64,000 bases of DNA. It comes from Shimia thalassica. GTDB taxonomy: Bacteria > Pseudomonadota > Alphaproteobacteria > Rhodobacterales > Rhodobacteraceae. The stretch's first letter is position 1. Every line of letters begins with the position of its first letter. The translations under genes and the position numbers were made by a program. The DNA lies in contig NZ_CYTW01000001.1 in assembly GCF_001458215.1 (NCBI RefSeq), positions 1,302,001 through 1,366,000 of the forward strand. Reading direction: 5' to 3'. Shown here piece by piece: positions 41,057-50,151 of the stretch. Under the pieces are notes generated by a model that saw nothing but the letters and a program-made list of their open reading frames with translations, did no database searches and was not told the DNA's origin.

Positions 41057-43276
41057 TTGGCGACAGGTTTAGGGGGGACTGTCTTTTACGGCCCGGAGGG
41101 GCTGGCGCAATTTGGCCGTCAGATCCGCTCGGTCGGAGATGTTAACAATGATGGCTTAGCTGATTTTGCAGTTTCGACGCTGAATGCGGGAAATGGCTAT
41201 GGAAATCCGGATGACAGCGTTGATCGCGTTGGTATCACCTTTGTTATCTATGGCCGGCAGGGTGATTATGCCGCGACCACTGACTTTGCCTTTGACACAG
41301 GAACACAGCCGGACGGAGCGCTATACTCTGTCTTTCAGGGCGATATTGCGACTGGATTGCTGGGCGAAGCGCTGAATGCGGCGGGCGATATCAACGGTGA
41401 TGGCATCGATGATATTATCATTGGGTCAGACCGGTATGATGGCACAAATGGTGGCGCGTTTGTTGTTTATGGTCAGCAAGGTGGCCTTGCCCCGATCCTT
41501 GAACCCGGAGATTTGACCACGGCCACCGGCGCGGCACTGACAGGTGCCAGTGGGGTTCAGTTTTCAATCATTGTTGATGGCATTGGCGACTTTAACGGGG
41601 ACGGTTTTGACGACCTCTATGTCGGAAGCCAGAATGACAATATAACCTACATTTTATTCGGTGATGGCAACCCTTTACCAGCGGCTGTTGACCTGACCAG
41701 CGACCTTGCGGGTCGTGTTCATACCTTTACGAATACCGATACCCGTGGCGAGGGCATCGGGGATATCAACGGCGATGGCTTGGGTGATATTCTGATCCGT
41801 AACGGGGCCGGTAACGGGCTGACCGTAATTTTCGGAGACGCAACCCTGACCGGCGGCACAACGGATCTGGCGACCTTTGTGCCGGATGGCACCGACGGGT
41901 TTGTCATGGATTTCGGCGGCATCTGGCGCGCGACGGAAGCGGGCGATGTGAATGGCGACGGCCTCGATGATTTCATCGTGCTTGGCTATAGCAGTGCACA
42001 TATCGTCTTTGGACAGACCTCGGGCTTTGCCGCGTCGTTTGATCCAACCACTTTGGATGGGACAAACGGCTTTAGCCTTGCGGGCGGTGTTTCGTTCAAC
42101 ATCGGCGGTGTCGGCGACATGAACGGCGATGGTATCGACGACTTCGTTTTGGCAGATCGAAACGCCAACACGGGGCGTGGTCTGACCTATGTTGTCTTTG
42201 GCCAAAGCGATCCGTTTTCGGCGAATGTCGACGTTACAACATTGGATGGCAGCAACGGTTACCGCCTGACGGGCACAGCGGATTATGACAATCTGGGCGG
42301 TGGTACGCTGTCCGATGTCAACAATGACGGCTTTGCCGATCTGATCACCGCGGCGCAACGGTATGATGTGCCAAGAGAGGGCAGCTTCCCCATCTATGAT
42401 GTCGGCGCCACCTTTGTGGTTTATGGCGGACCGGGGCGACTTGCAGCGTTTGATGCACAGGATGGCGCAACAGACGGGGCACTTGATCTCACGCTCATTG
42501 GTGAGTCACTGACCTTTGACGACAGTCTGTCTGGCGTTGACCTTGTGGGCACGGTTGGCGCGGACACTCTGGAGGGCGGCGCGCGTGGTGATACGCTGGA
42601 CGGCGGGGATGGCAACGATGTGTTGCGCGGCAAAGGGGGCGATGACAACCTGCTTGGCGGGGATGGTGTTGATACCCTTGTTGGCGGTGACGGCGATGAC
42701 ACGCTTTTGGGCGGCACCAGCGAAGACGATCTGCGCGACGTGATCTACGCGGGCGCGGGCAATGACCGAATCGACGGTGGCTATGGCAACGACGAGCTGC
42801 GCGGTGACGCGGGCAATGACACGATTGCGGGCGGCTTTGGTGCGGATACCGTGATCGGCGGCACCGGAGATGATACGCTCACCGGTTCGGCCTTTGCGGA
42901 TCAGATTTTTGGCGGCGATGGCAATGATTTTGTCAACGGCGGTTTCGGGCATGACCTTTTGAACGGCGGAGCGGGCGCGGATCGTTTTTTTCACATCGGC
43001 ATTGCCGACCACGGATCGGACTGGGTTCAGGATTATGACGCCACCGAAGGCGACATCCTGCAGTTCGGCATCGCCTCGGCGACCCGCAGCCAGTTCCAGA
43101 TCAACACCACACATACCGCAACGGCAGCCGGAGAGCGGTCAGGCGACGATGTTACAGAAGAGGCTTTCGTGATCTATCGCCCCACTGGACAGATCATGTG
43201 GGCGCTGGTGGATGGCGCAGGGCAGTCGTCGATCAACCTGCAGATCGGCGGCGATGTGTTTGATCTGTTGGCTTGA
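41057..43276 (+). CDS. RTX protein with a seven-repeat FG-GAP (integrin-alpha-like) propeller
   Basis: A 739-residue protein. Seven FG-GAP motifs of the type GD-x-N-x-DG-x-x-D are visible: GDVNNDGLADFAV, GDINGDGIDDIII, GDFNGDGFDDLYV, GDINGDGLGDILI, GDVNGDGLDDFIV, GDMNGDGIDDFVL and SDVNNDGFADLIT. They predict a calcium-loaded seven-bladed beta-propeller of ~480 residues. RTX nonapeptides and the shared C-terminal module follow. I chose TTG 41057 because GGGGGGA lies 6 bases upstream; TTG 41030 is also open. The preceding gene ends in a terminator, so it has its own promoter. A likely role is adhesion or substrate binding outside the cell (inference). Confidence 0.85.
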   Translation: MATGLGGTVFYGPEGLAQFGRQIRSVGDVNNDGLADFAVSTLNAGNGYGNPDDSVDRVGITFVIYGRQGDYAATTDFAFDTGTQPDGALYSVFQGDIATGLLGEALNAAGDINGDGIDDIIIGSDRYDGTNGGAFVVYGQQGGLAPILEPGDLTTATGAALTGASGVQFSIIVDGIGDFNGDGFDDLYVGSQNDNITYILFGDGNPLPAAVDLTSDLAGRVHTFTNTDTRGEGIGDINGDGLGDILIRNGAGNGLTVIFGDATLTGGTTDLATFVPDGTDGFVMDFGGIWRATEAGDVNGDGLDDFIVLGYSSAHIVFGQTSGFAASFDPTTLDGTNGFSLAGGVSFNIGGVGDMNGDGIDDFVLADRNANTGRGLTYVVFGQSDPFSANVDVTTLDGSNGYRLTGTADYDNLGGGTLSDVNNDGFADLITAAQRYDVPREGSFPIYDVGATFVVYGGPGRLAAFDAQDGATDGALDLTLIGESLTFDDSLSGVDLVGTVGADTLEGGARGDTLDGGDGNDVLRGKGGDDNLLGGDGVDTLVGGDGDDTLLGGTSEDDLRDVIYAGAGNDRIDGGYGNDELRGDAGNDTIAGGFGADTVIGGTGDDTLTGSAFADQIFGGDGNDFVNGGFGHDLLNGGAGADRFFHIGIADHGSDWVQDYDATEGDILQFGIASATRSQFQINTTHTATAAGERSGDDVTEEAFVIYRPTGQIMWALVDGAGQSSINLQIGGDVFDLLA

Positions 43277-43318
43277 GTAGAATTTCTCTTCTCGGGATAA
43301 CAGCGTTTGCAAGGTGAA

Positions 43319-43336
43319 GACGGCTGCATAGCCGTC
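43319..43336. terminator. Hairpin after the FG-GAP RTX gene
   Basis: GACGGCT-GCAT-AGCCGTC, a perfect 7-bp stem with a tetraloop, 43 bp after the stop. There is no immediate T-run, so termination is possible rather than certain. Confidence 0.45.
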
Positions 43337-43438
43337 GTGCGATGACGCCTTTTGACGATTGATTTGGCCGTGAAGGCGGAAATAATTGGCGCGAGACCAA
43401 GGCAATTTTTACGTATTTCATTTTAGACGGAGTATACG

Positions 43439-46009
43439 ATGACAAATTTCGATTTTTTTGGCCCAAATAGTCTTGTGTTTACAAATGCCTTCTTCGGCAC
43501 GTCCGGGCTTGATGTTGTGTACGAAGTCACGACACCGACGAGTGTCGTTACCCGTCAGGTCGAAACGGGCCATCGCACAACCATTTCCGGAACCGGAATG
43601 TCCCTGAACAGTCAGACGGGTGCGGCGACAGGCACCGTCACGGGGATGAGTTTCGAGGATAATTCAGGCAATGTCATTGCCACGCTGACGGACTTAAACT
43701 GGCCCACCCAGTCGTTGTTCAATTCTCTCGTCGAGATCGATACAACGGGAGACTTTTCCTCCTTTGCCACACTTTTGTCGGCGGCACCGATAACCATTGA
43801 TGCCTCGGATGCCGTAGAACGCTTCACGATGAGTGAGTGGTGGGACTTCATTGCGCAGATCACAAGCCGCATGAGTATCACCGGTTCGCCATTCAGCGAT
43901 ATCCTGTATAGCGGAGCAGGAAACGATACGATCGTGCCCGGGCAGAACTCCGACTATGACTTTATCGTTGGCTCCCGAGGCAATGATACACTTGATTTTA
44001 CAGGGGCGAGCGGGAGTAGCTTTTACGAAATCAGCTACGGCTATGTGCCGGGTTTGGGCAATGCGCAACCATCCATAGCCGTTGATATCGATGTCGACCA
44101 GAATACGGGTACGGTCACGGGGCCGGGGTTCGTGGACACGCTAGTGAACATTCAGGACGCGGTGCATGATGCCTATGGGTTCTATTTGACTGGAACTGTT
44201 GGACGAGACACGTTCAACTTTAATGCCAGTGAAGGGTCTTGGTGGAACTTCCGTGGGGGTGAAGGTGTTGATACCTATACTATTCAGACCGATGTCAACG
44301 GGCGGTTGAGCTTTCATCGCGGTGTTGAGGACAATCCGTCTCAAGGTTTGGTCGTCAACATGAACACTGGTGTGGTGTCCAATGATGGGTATGGCAACCG
44401 CGAGCAGATCAATTTCCTTGGGGGCACCGGGCGTGTCGAAATCCGCGCCACCGATTTTGCAGACAGCCTTACGGGAAGTGACGCGCGCGAGAGCTTTATT
44501 GGCGAGCAAGGCAATGACACGATTGACGGAGGCGGGGGCGTTGATCGCGTCCGGTATGATCGCAGCGGCGTGGGGGCGGTTGAGGTCGACCTGGCCGCCG
44601 GTCGCGTTACCGGAACGTGGGACGGGCATAGCTTTACCGACACACTTTTGAACATCGAAAATGTCTCGGGGTCCTATTTCGCGGATACCATGATTGGCAG
44701 CAGTGGCGAAGACACGCTTTATGGATCAAGCGGCAATGACAATATCGTTGGCGGGGAAGGGCGTGACCATCTCTATGGGGGTACGGGCGATGACACGCTT
44801 GATGGATCTCAAGGTGGCGGCTATGGCGATTACATCAGCCCCTATACCGGTGCAAACACGATCATAGGCAACGCTCAGTTGTGGATGGACGGCAATGGCA
44901 TCGATATCAGCTATTACAACGTCAATGGCTCTGGTGGGCTGGTGATCACACAAGGCGCGGACGGTTCGGGCACCGTGACCAGCAACGTTCTTGGGGTCGT
45001 GAACGATACCTACACCTATGGCCATGTTCTGTCGGGTACACACGATGACGATGCGTTCGTCGGGGCCGCAACGGACAGCGGGCAAATCTCGCTCTGGAAT
45101 GGTCACGGTGGCAATGACACGTTCACTGGCAGTGCCGGCATTGATGGGTTGTTTTATCGTGATGATGACAGCAGGGATGGTGAAACCGGTGTTGAAATCA
45201 TTTTCTCTGGTGTTGGCGCGGGCACGGCCATCGATCCGCACGGGGATACAGATAGTTTCACAGGGATCGAAGGCGCCATTGCAAGCGACTTTAACGATGT
45301 TGTGCGCGGCTCGTCGGCGGATGAACGGTTCGTCGGAGAAGCGGGCAACGACCTTCTTGTGGGCAATGGTGGACGCGACACCCTCGAAGGGGGGGATGGC
45401 AACGATACCTTGAATGGCGGTGATGGCGATGACGAAATCATTGGCGGCACCAGCGAAGACGATATTCGCGATGTGGTGTATGCTGGTGCAGGCAATGACG
45501 ACATTGACGGCGGCTATGGCAACGACGAGTTGCGGGGCGACGCAGGCAACGACACGATTGCGGGCGGTTTTGGCGCGGATACCGTGATTGGTGGCGCCGG
45601 AAATGACACCCTCACCGGATCGGCCTTTGCGGACCAGATGTTCGGCAGCGACGGTGACGATTTTGTGAACGGTGGCTTTGGGCATGACCTTTTGAACGGT
45701 GGCGCGGGTGCGGATCGCTTTTATCACATCGGCATTGCCGACCACGGATCGGACTGGGTGCAGGACTACAACGCCACCGAGGGCGACATCCTTCAGTTTG
45801 GCATCGCCTCAGCAACCCGCAGCCAGTTCCAGATCAACACCACACACACCGCTACCGCAGCCGGAGAGCGGTCCGGCGACGATGCCACGGAAGAGGCTTT
45901 CGTCATCTACCGCCCGACGGGCCAGATCATGTGGGCATTGGTGGACGGTGGTGGTCAGTCGTCGATCAACCTTCAGATTGGCGGCGATGTGTTTGACCTG
46001 CTCGCCTGA
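43439..46009 (+). CDS. RTX calcium-binding protein with unknown N-terminal domain (paralogue of the 38463 gene)
   Basis: An 856-residue protein. Residues 1 to ~150 are beta-rich and unrecognised (start MTNFDFFGPNSLVFTNAFFG; contains TGAATGTVTGMSFEDNSGNVI). The middle alternates RTX-like GN-D-T units with longer segments; RYDRSGVGAVEVDLAAGRVTG parallels the 38463 protein. Canonical nonapeptides (GGEGRDHLYGGTGDDTLDG and later) and the shared C-terminal module complete it. ACGGAG precedes the ATG. There is no Sec signal. A terminator-like stem follows at 46038. Confidence 0.85.
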   Translation: MTNFDFFGPNSLVFTNAFFGTSGLDVVYEVTTPTSVVTRQVETGHRTTISGTGMSLNSQTGAATGTVTGMSFEDNSGNVIATLTDLNWPTQSLFNSLVEIDTTGDFSSFATLLSAAPITIDASDAVERFTMSEWWDFIAQITSRMSITGSPFSDILYSGAGNDTIVPGQNSDYDFIVGSRGNDTLDFTGASGSSFYEISYGYVPGLGNAQPSIAVDIDVDQNTGTVTGPGFVDTLVNIQDAVHDAYGFYLTGTVGRDTFNFNASEGSWWNFRGGEGVDTYTIQTDVNGRLSFHRGVEDNPSQGLVVNMNTGVVSNDGYGNREQINFLGGTGRVEIRATDFADSLTGSDARESFIGEQGNDTIDGGGGVDRVRYDRSGVGAVEVDLAAGRVTGTWDGHSFTDTLLNIENVSGSYFADTMIGSSGEDTLYGSSGNDNIVGGEGRDHLYGGTGDDTLDGSQGGGYGDYISPYTGANTIIGNAQLWMDGNGIDISYYNVNGSGGLVITQGADGSGTVTSNVLGVVNDTYTYGHVLSGTHDDDAFVGAATDSGQISLWNGHGGNDTFTGSAGIDGLFYRDDDSRDGETGVEIIFSGVGAGTAIDPHGDTDSFTGIEGAIASDFNDVVRGSSADERFVGEAGNDLLVGNGGRDTLEGGDGNDTLNGGDGDDEIIGGTSEDDIRDVVYAGAGNDDIDGGYGNDELRGDAGNDTIAGGFGADTVIGGAGNDTLTGSAFADQMFGSDGDDFVNGGFGHDLLNGGAGADRFYHIGIADHGSDWVQDYNATEGDILQFGIASATRSQFQINTTHTATAAGERSGDDATEEAFVIYRPTGQIMWALVDGGGQSSINLQIGGDVFDLLA

Positions 46010-46037
46010 CGCGCGCTTTGTTATTTTGAACGTCTGC

Positions 46038-46080
46038 ACACCCGGCACTGCCCCAAGGCAAGGTCGGGTGTCGGCGTTTT
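46038..46080 (+). terminator. Terminator-like hairpin after the third RTX gene
   Basis: ACACCCG (46038-46044) pairs with CGGGTGT (46065-46071) across a 20-base loop and is followed by CGGCGTTTT. Confidence 0.6.
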
Positions 46081-46183
46081 ATAGCCGTCCGGAAATGCGC
46101 GCATAGGGAATATCGTTGAACAACGCACAACCCTAGGGGATGGTGGGTGTAGTGGTTTTACCGCGAATCTCGGGAAGTGTTAG

Positions 46184-47788
46184 GTGGGCCTGCCTCTGAT
46201 GCGCCCGAGCCCTGCCCAAGAATATGAATACAGGATTGAACTGCAAATGATTCCCGCACCAAGCACCTCTTTAGATGGCTACTTCTACGTCTTTGAATAC
46301 TATCCTCATCTACCGATTCCGAGTGAAATTATTTATTGGGACACAAGTTCTGTAACTGATATGGATCGCACATTCGGTGCTCCGACCGGTTTCTCTAATC
46401 AAATGAACTGGGATATCGGAAATTGGGATACCAGTAGCGTCCTTACTATGAATAGCACGTTTGACCGCGCAACTGTGTTTAACCAGGATATTGGGAATTG
46501 GGACACCAGTAGTGTGGTCTCATTCACTAATACATTCCACGAAGCCTTTTCCTTTAATCAGGATATTGGCGACTGGGATGTTAGCAGTGTGGTCTATATT
46601 AGTGCTATGTTCTTCAAGGCCTCTTCCTTTAACCAGGATATTGGGAATTGGGACACTAGTAGTGTGGTCTCATTCAGTAGTATGTTCTACGGGGCCTCTT
46701 CCTTTGATCAGGATATTGGCGACTGGGATGTTAGCAGTGCGCGAAATATGAATAGCATGTTTGAGTCTGCCTCTTCCTTTGATCAAAGCCTTGAGGATTG
46801 GGACATCTCTTCATTGACCCGTGCAAGTTCTATGTTTAACGAATCTGGAATGAGTATGGAGAATTTTGACGCTACTCTATCTGGGTGGTCGACTTTAGAC
46901 CCGTCAGAGACACGCATTCCAACAGATATCACCCTTGGAGCACGTGGTGTCGTTTATTCAAACGTTGAAGCATTTGACACTCTTCAAAACGCCTATGACT
47001 GGAGTATTGAGGGTGCTCGCTACTATTTAGACGGAACAAATGAAGATGACGTTCTGGATGGATCGCAAGAGGTTTCAGGTGCAACTTCAAACGGATACCT
47101 TGGCGACGATTATATCATCGGTAGTAATTTCGCAGATCGTCTTCTTGGCCATGAAGGTTCTGATACGATTTTAGGAGGCCTGGGGCCTGACGTTTTGGTT
47201 GGTGGTGAAGGAGATGATTTCCTTTACGGGAACCAAGTCGTCGAAGGGGTTGAAGCGGATCTCGCCGACCGGATTTACGCAGGCGGTGGCAATGATCTCG
47301 CGCGCGGCGGCTATGGCAATGACGAGCTGCGCGGCGATGCGGGCCACGATACGTTGGTGGGCGAGCAAGGCTCGGACAGCCTCTATGGCGGCACTGGCGA
47401 CGACGTGTTGACCGGCGCGGCGCTGTCCGACCTGATTTTTGGCGGCGACGGGGATGACTTCCTGAACGGCGGTTTCGGCTATGATCGCCTGAACGGCGGC
47501 ACCGGTGCAGATCGGTTCTTTCACAGCGGCGACACGGGCCACGGCACCGACTGGGTGCGGGATTATGCTGCGACAGAAGGCGACGTGCTGCACTGTGGCG
47601 GGTCAGCCACAGCCGACGACTTCCGCGTCCGCTTGGCCAGCACAGACGGCGCAGGCGCCGGCGACACCGCCGAAGCTTTTGTCATCCACCAGCCCACCGG
47701 CCAGATCCTCTGGGCCTTGGTCGATGGTGGGGGGCAGTCTTCGATCAATCTACAGATTGGCGGCGAGGTCTTTGATCTGCTCGCCTGA
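46184..47788 (+). CDS. RTX protein with BspA-type (DUF285) leucine-rich repeats, apparently chimeric
   Basis: A 534-residue protein. Residues ~65-225 hold repeats of 25 residues with the pattern FNQDIGNWDTSSV..., the BspA/DUF285 surface-protein repeat. A linker follows, then RTX nonapeptides (~330-430) and a C-terminal module ending GGEVFDLLA. The coding DNA upstream of about 47240 is distinctly AT-rich (25 of 60 G+C at 46261-46320 by hand count). From there it becomes GC-rich (39 of 60 at 47401-47460). This suggests a foreign repeat domain joined to a native tail. The start is uncertain: GTG 46184 with GGGAAG upstream, or ATG 46199 or 46247. BspA repeats often mediate adhesion. Confidence 0.8.
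   Translation: MGLPLMRPSPAQEYEYRIELQMIPAPSTSLDGYFYVFEYYPHLPIPSEIIYWDTSSVTDMDRTFGAPTGFSNQMNWDIGNWDTSSVLTMNSTFDRATVFNQDIGNWDTSSVVSFTNTFHEAFSFNQDIGDWDVSSVVYISAMFFKASSFNQDIGNWDTSSVVSFSSMFYGASSFDQDIGDWDVSSARNMNSMFESASSFDQSLEDWDISSLTRASSMFNESGMSMENFDATLSGWSTLDPSETRIPTDITLGARGVVYSNVEAFDTLQNAYDWSIEGARYYLDGTNEDDVLDGSQEVSGATSNGYLGDDYIIGSNFADRLLGHEGSDTILGGLGPDVLVGGEGDDFLYGNQVVEGVEADLADRIYAGGGNDLARGGYGNDELRGDAGHDTLVGEQGSDSLYGGTGDDVLTGAALSDLIFGGDGDDFLNGGFGYDRLNGGTGADRFFHSGDTGHGTDWVRDYAATEGDVLHCGGSATADDFRVRLASTDGAGAGDTAEAFVIHQPTGQILWALVDGGGQSSINLQIGGEVFDLLA
46478..46852 (+). repeat. Five tandem 75-bp coding repeats (BspA-type LRR) with 150-bp higher-order pattern
   Basis: Units begin at 46478, 46553, 46628, 46703 and 46778, exactly 75 bp apart, each starting with the codons for Phe-Asn/Asp-Gln. 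Units 1 and 3 are nearly identical in sequence (AACCAGGATATTGGGAATTG), as are units 2 and 4 in their first half (CAGGATATTGGCGACTGGG). A two-unit block was therefore duplicated recently. A diverged unit precedes at about 46403. Confidence 0.9.
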
Positions 47789-47810
47789 TGGAGAAACGGC
47801 GCGAAATGAA

Positions 47811-47844
47811 AAACGGCCCCGCAAAGTGCAGGGCCGTTCTTTTG
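47811..47844. terminator. Bidirectional intrinsic terminator between convergent RTX genes
   Basis: AACGGCCC (47812-47819) pairs with GGGCCGTT (47831-47838), loop 11 bases. A-rich on the left, TCTTTT on the right, serving the plus-strand BspA-RTX gene and the minus-strand propeller-RTX gene. Confidence 0.88.
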
Positions 47845-47857
47845 GTCTGATGCGGTG

Positions 47858-50008
47858 TTATGCCAAGAGGTCGAAGCTTTCGCCAGTTGCGGCGATTGTC
47901 ATGTTCAACTCGGTCACGTTTGAACCGTCAACAAGCGCAAACAGAACCTGACCTGTTGGGGCATAGGTCACAAAGGCCTCGTCAACGCCTGCATCGCCAG
48001 CACCATCAACCGATGCCATCTGGACGATGAAGTCGTCAGAAGTTGCGATGCCGCCACCGAAGACAAGGCTGTCTTCAACAGAGAAATCCGCAACCCAGTC
48101 TGTGCCGTGACCTTCGTCGCCTGCGTGATAGAAGCGGTCGGCGCCAGCCCCACCAATCAACTGGTCAAAACCGTAGCCGCCATTCAGCAGGTCATCCCCG
48201 TCGTTGCCATACAGAATGTCAGCGTTGCTGCCGCCAGACACGGTGTCATCGCCATTTTGGCCAGCGATCATGTCGTTTCCGGCATCACCTGTCAGCTGGT
48301 CGTCGCCGTCCATGCCATAGATCAGGTCATCACCTTCGCCACCAGTTGCGGTGTCATTGCCCGCTCCGGCAAAGATCACGTCGTCTCCGTCGGCAGCACT
48401 TGTTCCGCCAACCAGAAGGTCATCTCCGTCGTTGCCGTTCAAGGTATCCGCACCGTCACCACCGTTCAGCTGGTCGCCTGCGCTGGTGCCTGTCAGACGG
48501 TCATCCGCGTCCGTGCCGGACAGGTCCAGCGCTTCTTCCAGATCATAGACCGCAGTGTTGCCGTCGCCTTCGTAAGCGATCAGGATCTGTGCGTTGCCTG
48601 AAGTGCTTTCTTCTGCTGGAATAAAGGCGATTGTTTCGGGGCTGATGTTGCCTTGAAGCGAGCCATCGATGTAGTTGACATAGGTCGGGTTTGCCGGATC
48701 GGTGGCATCCAGAACAACCACGCCGCTGTCACGCTCGAGGCCGACAAACAGCAATGTACGGCCATTGACTTCGCCCACGGCAACCGCCTCAGGCTCGACG
48801 CCCTTGTCGTCAGAGCGGTCGTCAAAGTCGCCATCATCGTGGTTGAACAGCTCGGGACGGATTTGCGCGATCAAACGCGAGAACATCGAGCCGCTTTCGA
48901 AAACGATGTCGCCTGCGTCGTTATAGATGGTGAAGCTGCGGCCACCATAGACATACAGCATGTCATAATCGCCGTCGCCATCGATGTCGCCAAGGTCCGT
49001 GCGCACCTTCAGGCGGCCAAGAACGTCGTCTTCCTGCAGGGCCTCTGCATCGGGGAAGATGGTTGGGTCCAGATCCAGATCCTTGATGCGGCCTTCTGTG
49101 GCGTCGCGCGCGTCGCCTTCGTTGGCGGTCACGAAATAGGTGTTTCCGTCCACTTCGAAAGAGGTGATCGCGTCGGGCTGGCGCATGCCATAGACGTTGT
49201 CATAGTTGACCATGTTGATGGCATCGTCACGGTTTGAGGCGTCAATCTCGAAACCTTCGAGGCTGCGGTCGATCAGGCCCAGACCCATGATATCGGTCAC
49301 GGTGTTTGTGCTCAGGTCCAGAATGGCAACGGCGTTGGCTTCCTGCAAGGTGACCCATGCGGTGGTGCCGTCGGGCGAAACCGAAATGTACTCAGGCTCA
49401 AGATCCTGGCTGACGCTGCGGCCCGGCTCGATCAGAACACCCTGTGCGCGCAACGCGTCTTCCTGACCGTCAAACGCGGTGAAATCAAGAATGGTGGCTT
49501 CGTTGCCGATCACGCCATTGGACAGGTCAAAGATGCTGATGGTGCCAATCGGGTCGCCGTTATCGGTTTGCTCGCCTTCGCCAGCAACCAGAATAGTGTT
49601 TCCATCAGGTGTGAACGTCACCATGTCGGGCAAATTGCCGACTTCGAAAGTGCCAAGATACGTGCCTTCGTCCGTGAACAGCGCGATCACGCCATTGGTC
49701 GGGGCAAGTACACCGTCCTGAACCGAGTCTTCGATCGAAACGGCCGCAGCAATAATGCCGTTTCCAACGGCAACAGATTGAACGCCATCGAACCCTTCGA
49801 TCCCGCCGAGGTCCAGCGTGTTGATCAGGGTTTGTGTGGCAACATCAAACACGTCGATGCGGTCTTGGGCACCGTTAGTGACATAGGCAATGCCGTTTTC
49901 GGTGCTAACAACTTCGGAACCGCCTGTGAACAGTTCGGTTTCGCCGCTCTGCAGCTGGCCTACTGCCGAAATGCCAATGCTGGTGTCGGGTGTGAAAATA
50001 GTGGTCAT
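47858..50008 (-). CDS. RTX protein with choice-of-anchor-I / YVTN-type beta-propeller
   Basis: A 716-residue protein. The N-terminal ~500 residues match the choice-of-anchor-I family: ISAVGQLQSGETELFTGGSEVV, then beta-propeller units (AYVTNGAQDRIDVFDV, DMVTFTPDGNTILVAGEGE, EYISVSPDGTTAWVTLQEANAVAIL) and the typical TYFVTANEGDARD. Family members occur as secreted, sometimes phosphatase-associated proteins of unknown catalytic role. RTX nonapeptides follow (~530-640), then a C-terminal tail GQVLFALVDGS...SFDLLA, a shorter variant of the shared module. AGGATG precedes the ATG. It is the only RTX gene here on the minus strand. Confidence 0.87.
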   Translation of the reverse strand: MTTIFTPDTSIGISAVGQLQSGETELFTGGSEVVSTENGIAYVTNGAQDRIDVFDVATQTLINTLDLGGIEGFDGVQSVAVGNGIIAAAVSIEDSVQDGVLAPTNGVIALFTDEGTYLGTFEVGNLPDMVTFTPDGNTILVAGEGEQTDNGDPIGTISIFDLSNGVIGNEATILDFTAFDGQEDALRAQGVLIEPGRSVSQDLEPEYISVSPDGTTAWVTLQEANAVAILDLSTNTVTDIMGLGLIDRSLEGFEIDASNRDDAINMVNYDNVYGMRQPDAITSFEVDGNTYFVTANEGDARDATEGRIKDLDLDPTIFPDAEALQEDDVLGRLKVRTDLGDIDGDGDYDMLYVYGGRSFTIYNDAGDIVFESGSMFSRLIAQIRPELFNHDDGDFDDRSDDKGVEPEAVAVGEVNGRTLLFVGLERDSGVVVLDATDPANPTYVNYIDGSLQGNISPETIAFIPAEESTSGNAQILIAYEGDGNTAVYDLEEALDLSGTDADDRLTGTSAGDQLNGGDGADTLNGNDGDDLLVGGTSAADGDDVIFAGAGNDTATGGEGDDLIYGMDGDDQLTGDAGNDMIAGQNGDDTVSGGSNADILYGNDGDDLLNGGYGFDQLIGGAGADRFYHAGDEGHGTDWVADFSVEDSLVFGGGIATSDDFIVQMASVDGAGDAGVDEAFVTYAPTGQVLFALVDGSNVTELNMTIAATGESFDLLA

Positions 50009-50151
50009 GGAACATCCTGCCTCTGGGAAATGGGTCTGAGGCAGCGGCTAACAATCCGATGTATCGGAAAGATAACGGACAGGTGTCGAATTTGTAACGG
50101 TGCAGCCCGCGATCTGCGACGTGTAGACGCCGCAGCAGCCTTCGATGTCTT

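Noticed and set aside
46403-46852. CRISPR-like regular repeat
   Set aside because: The 75-bp units are contiguous, without spacers, and stay in frame as BspA-type leucine-rich repeats.
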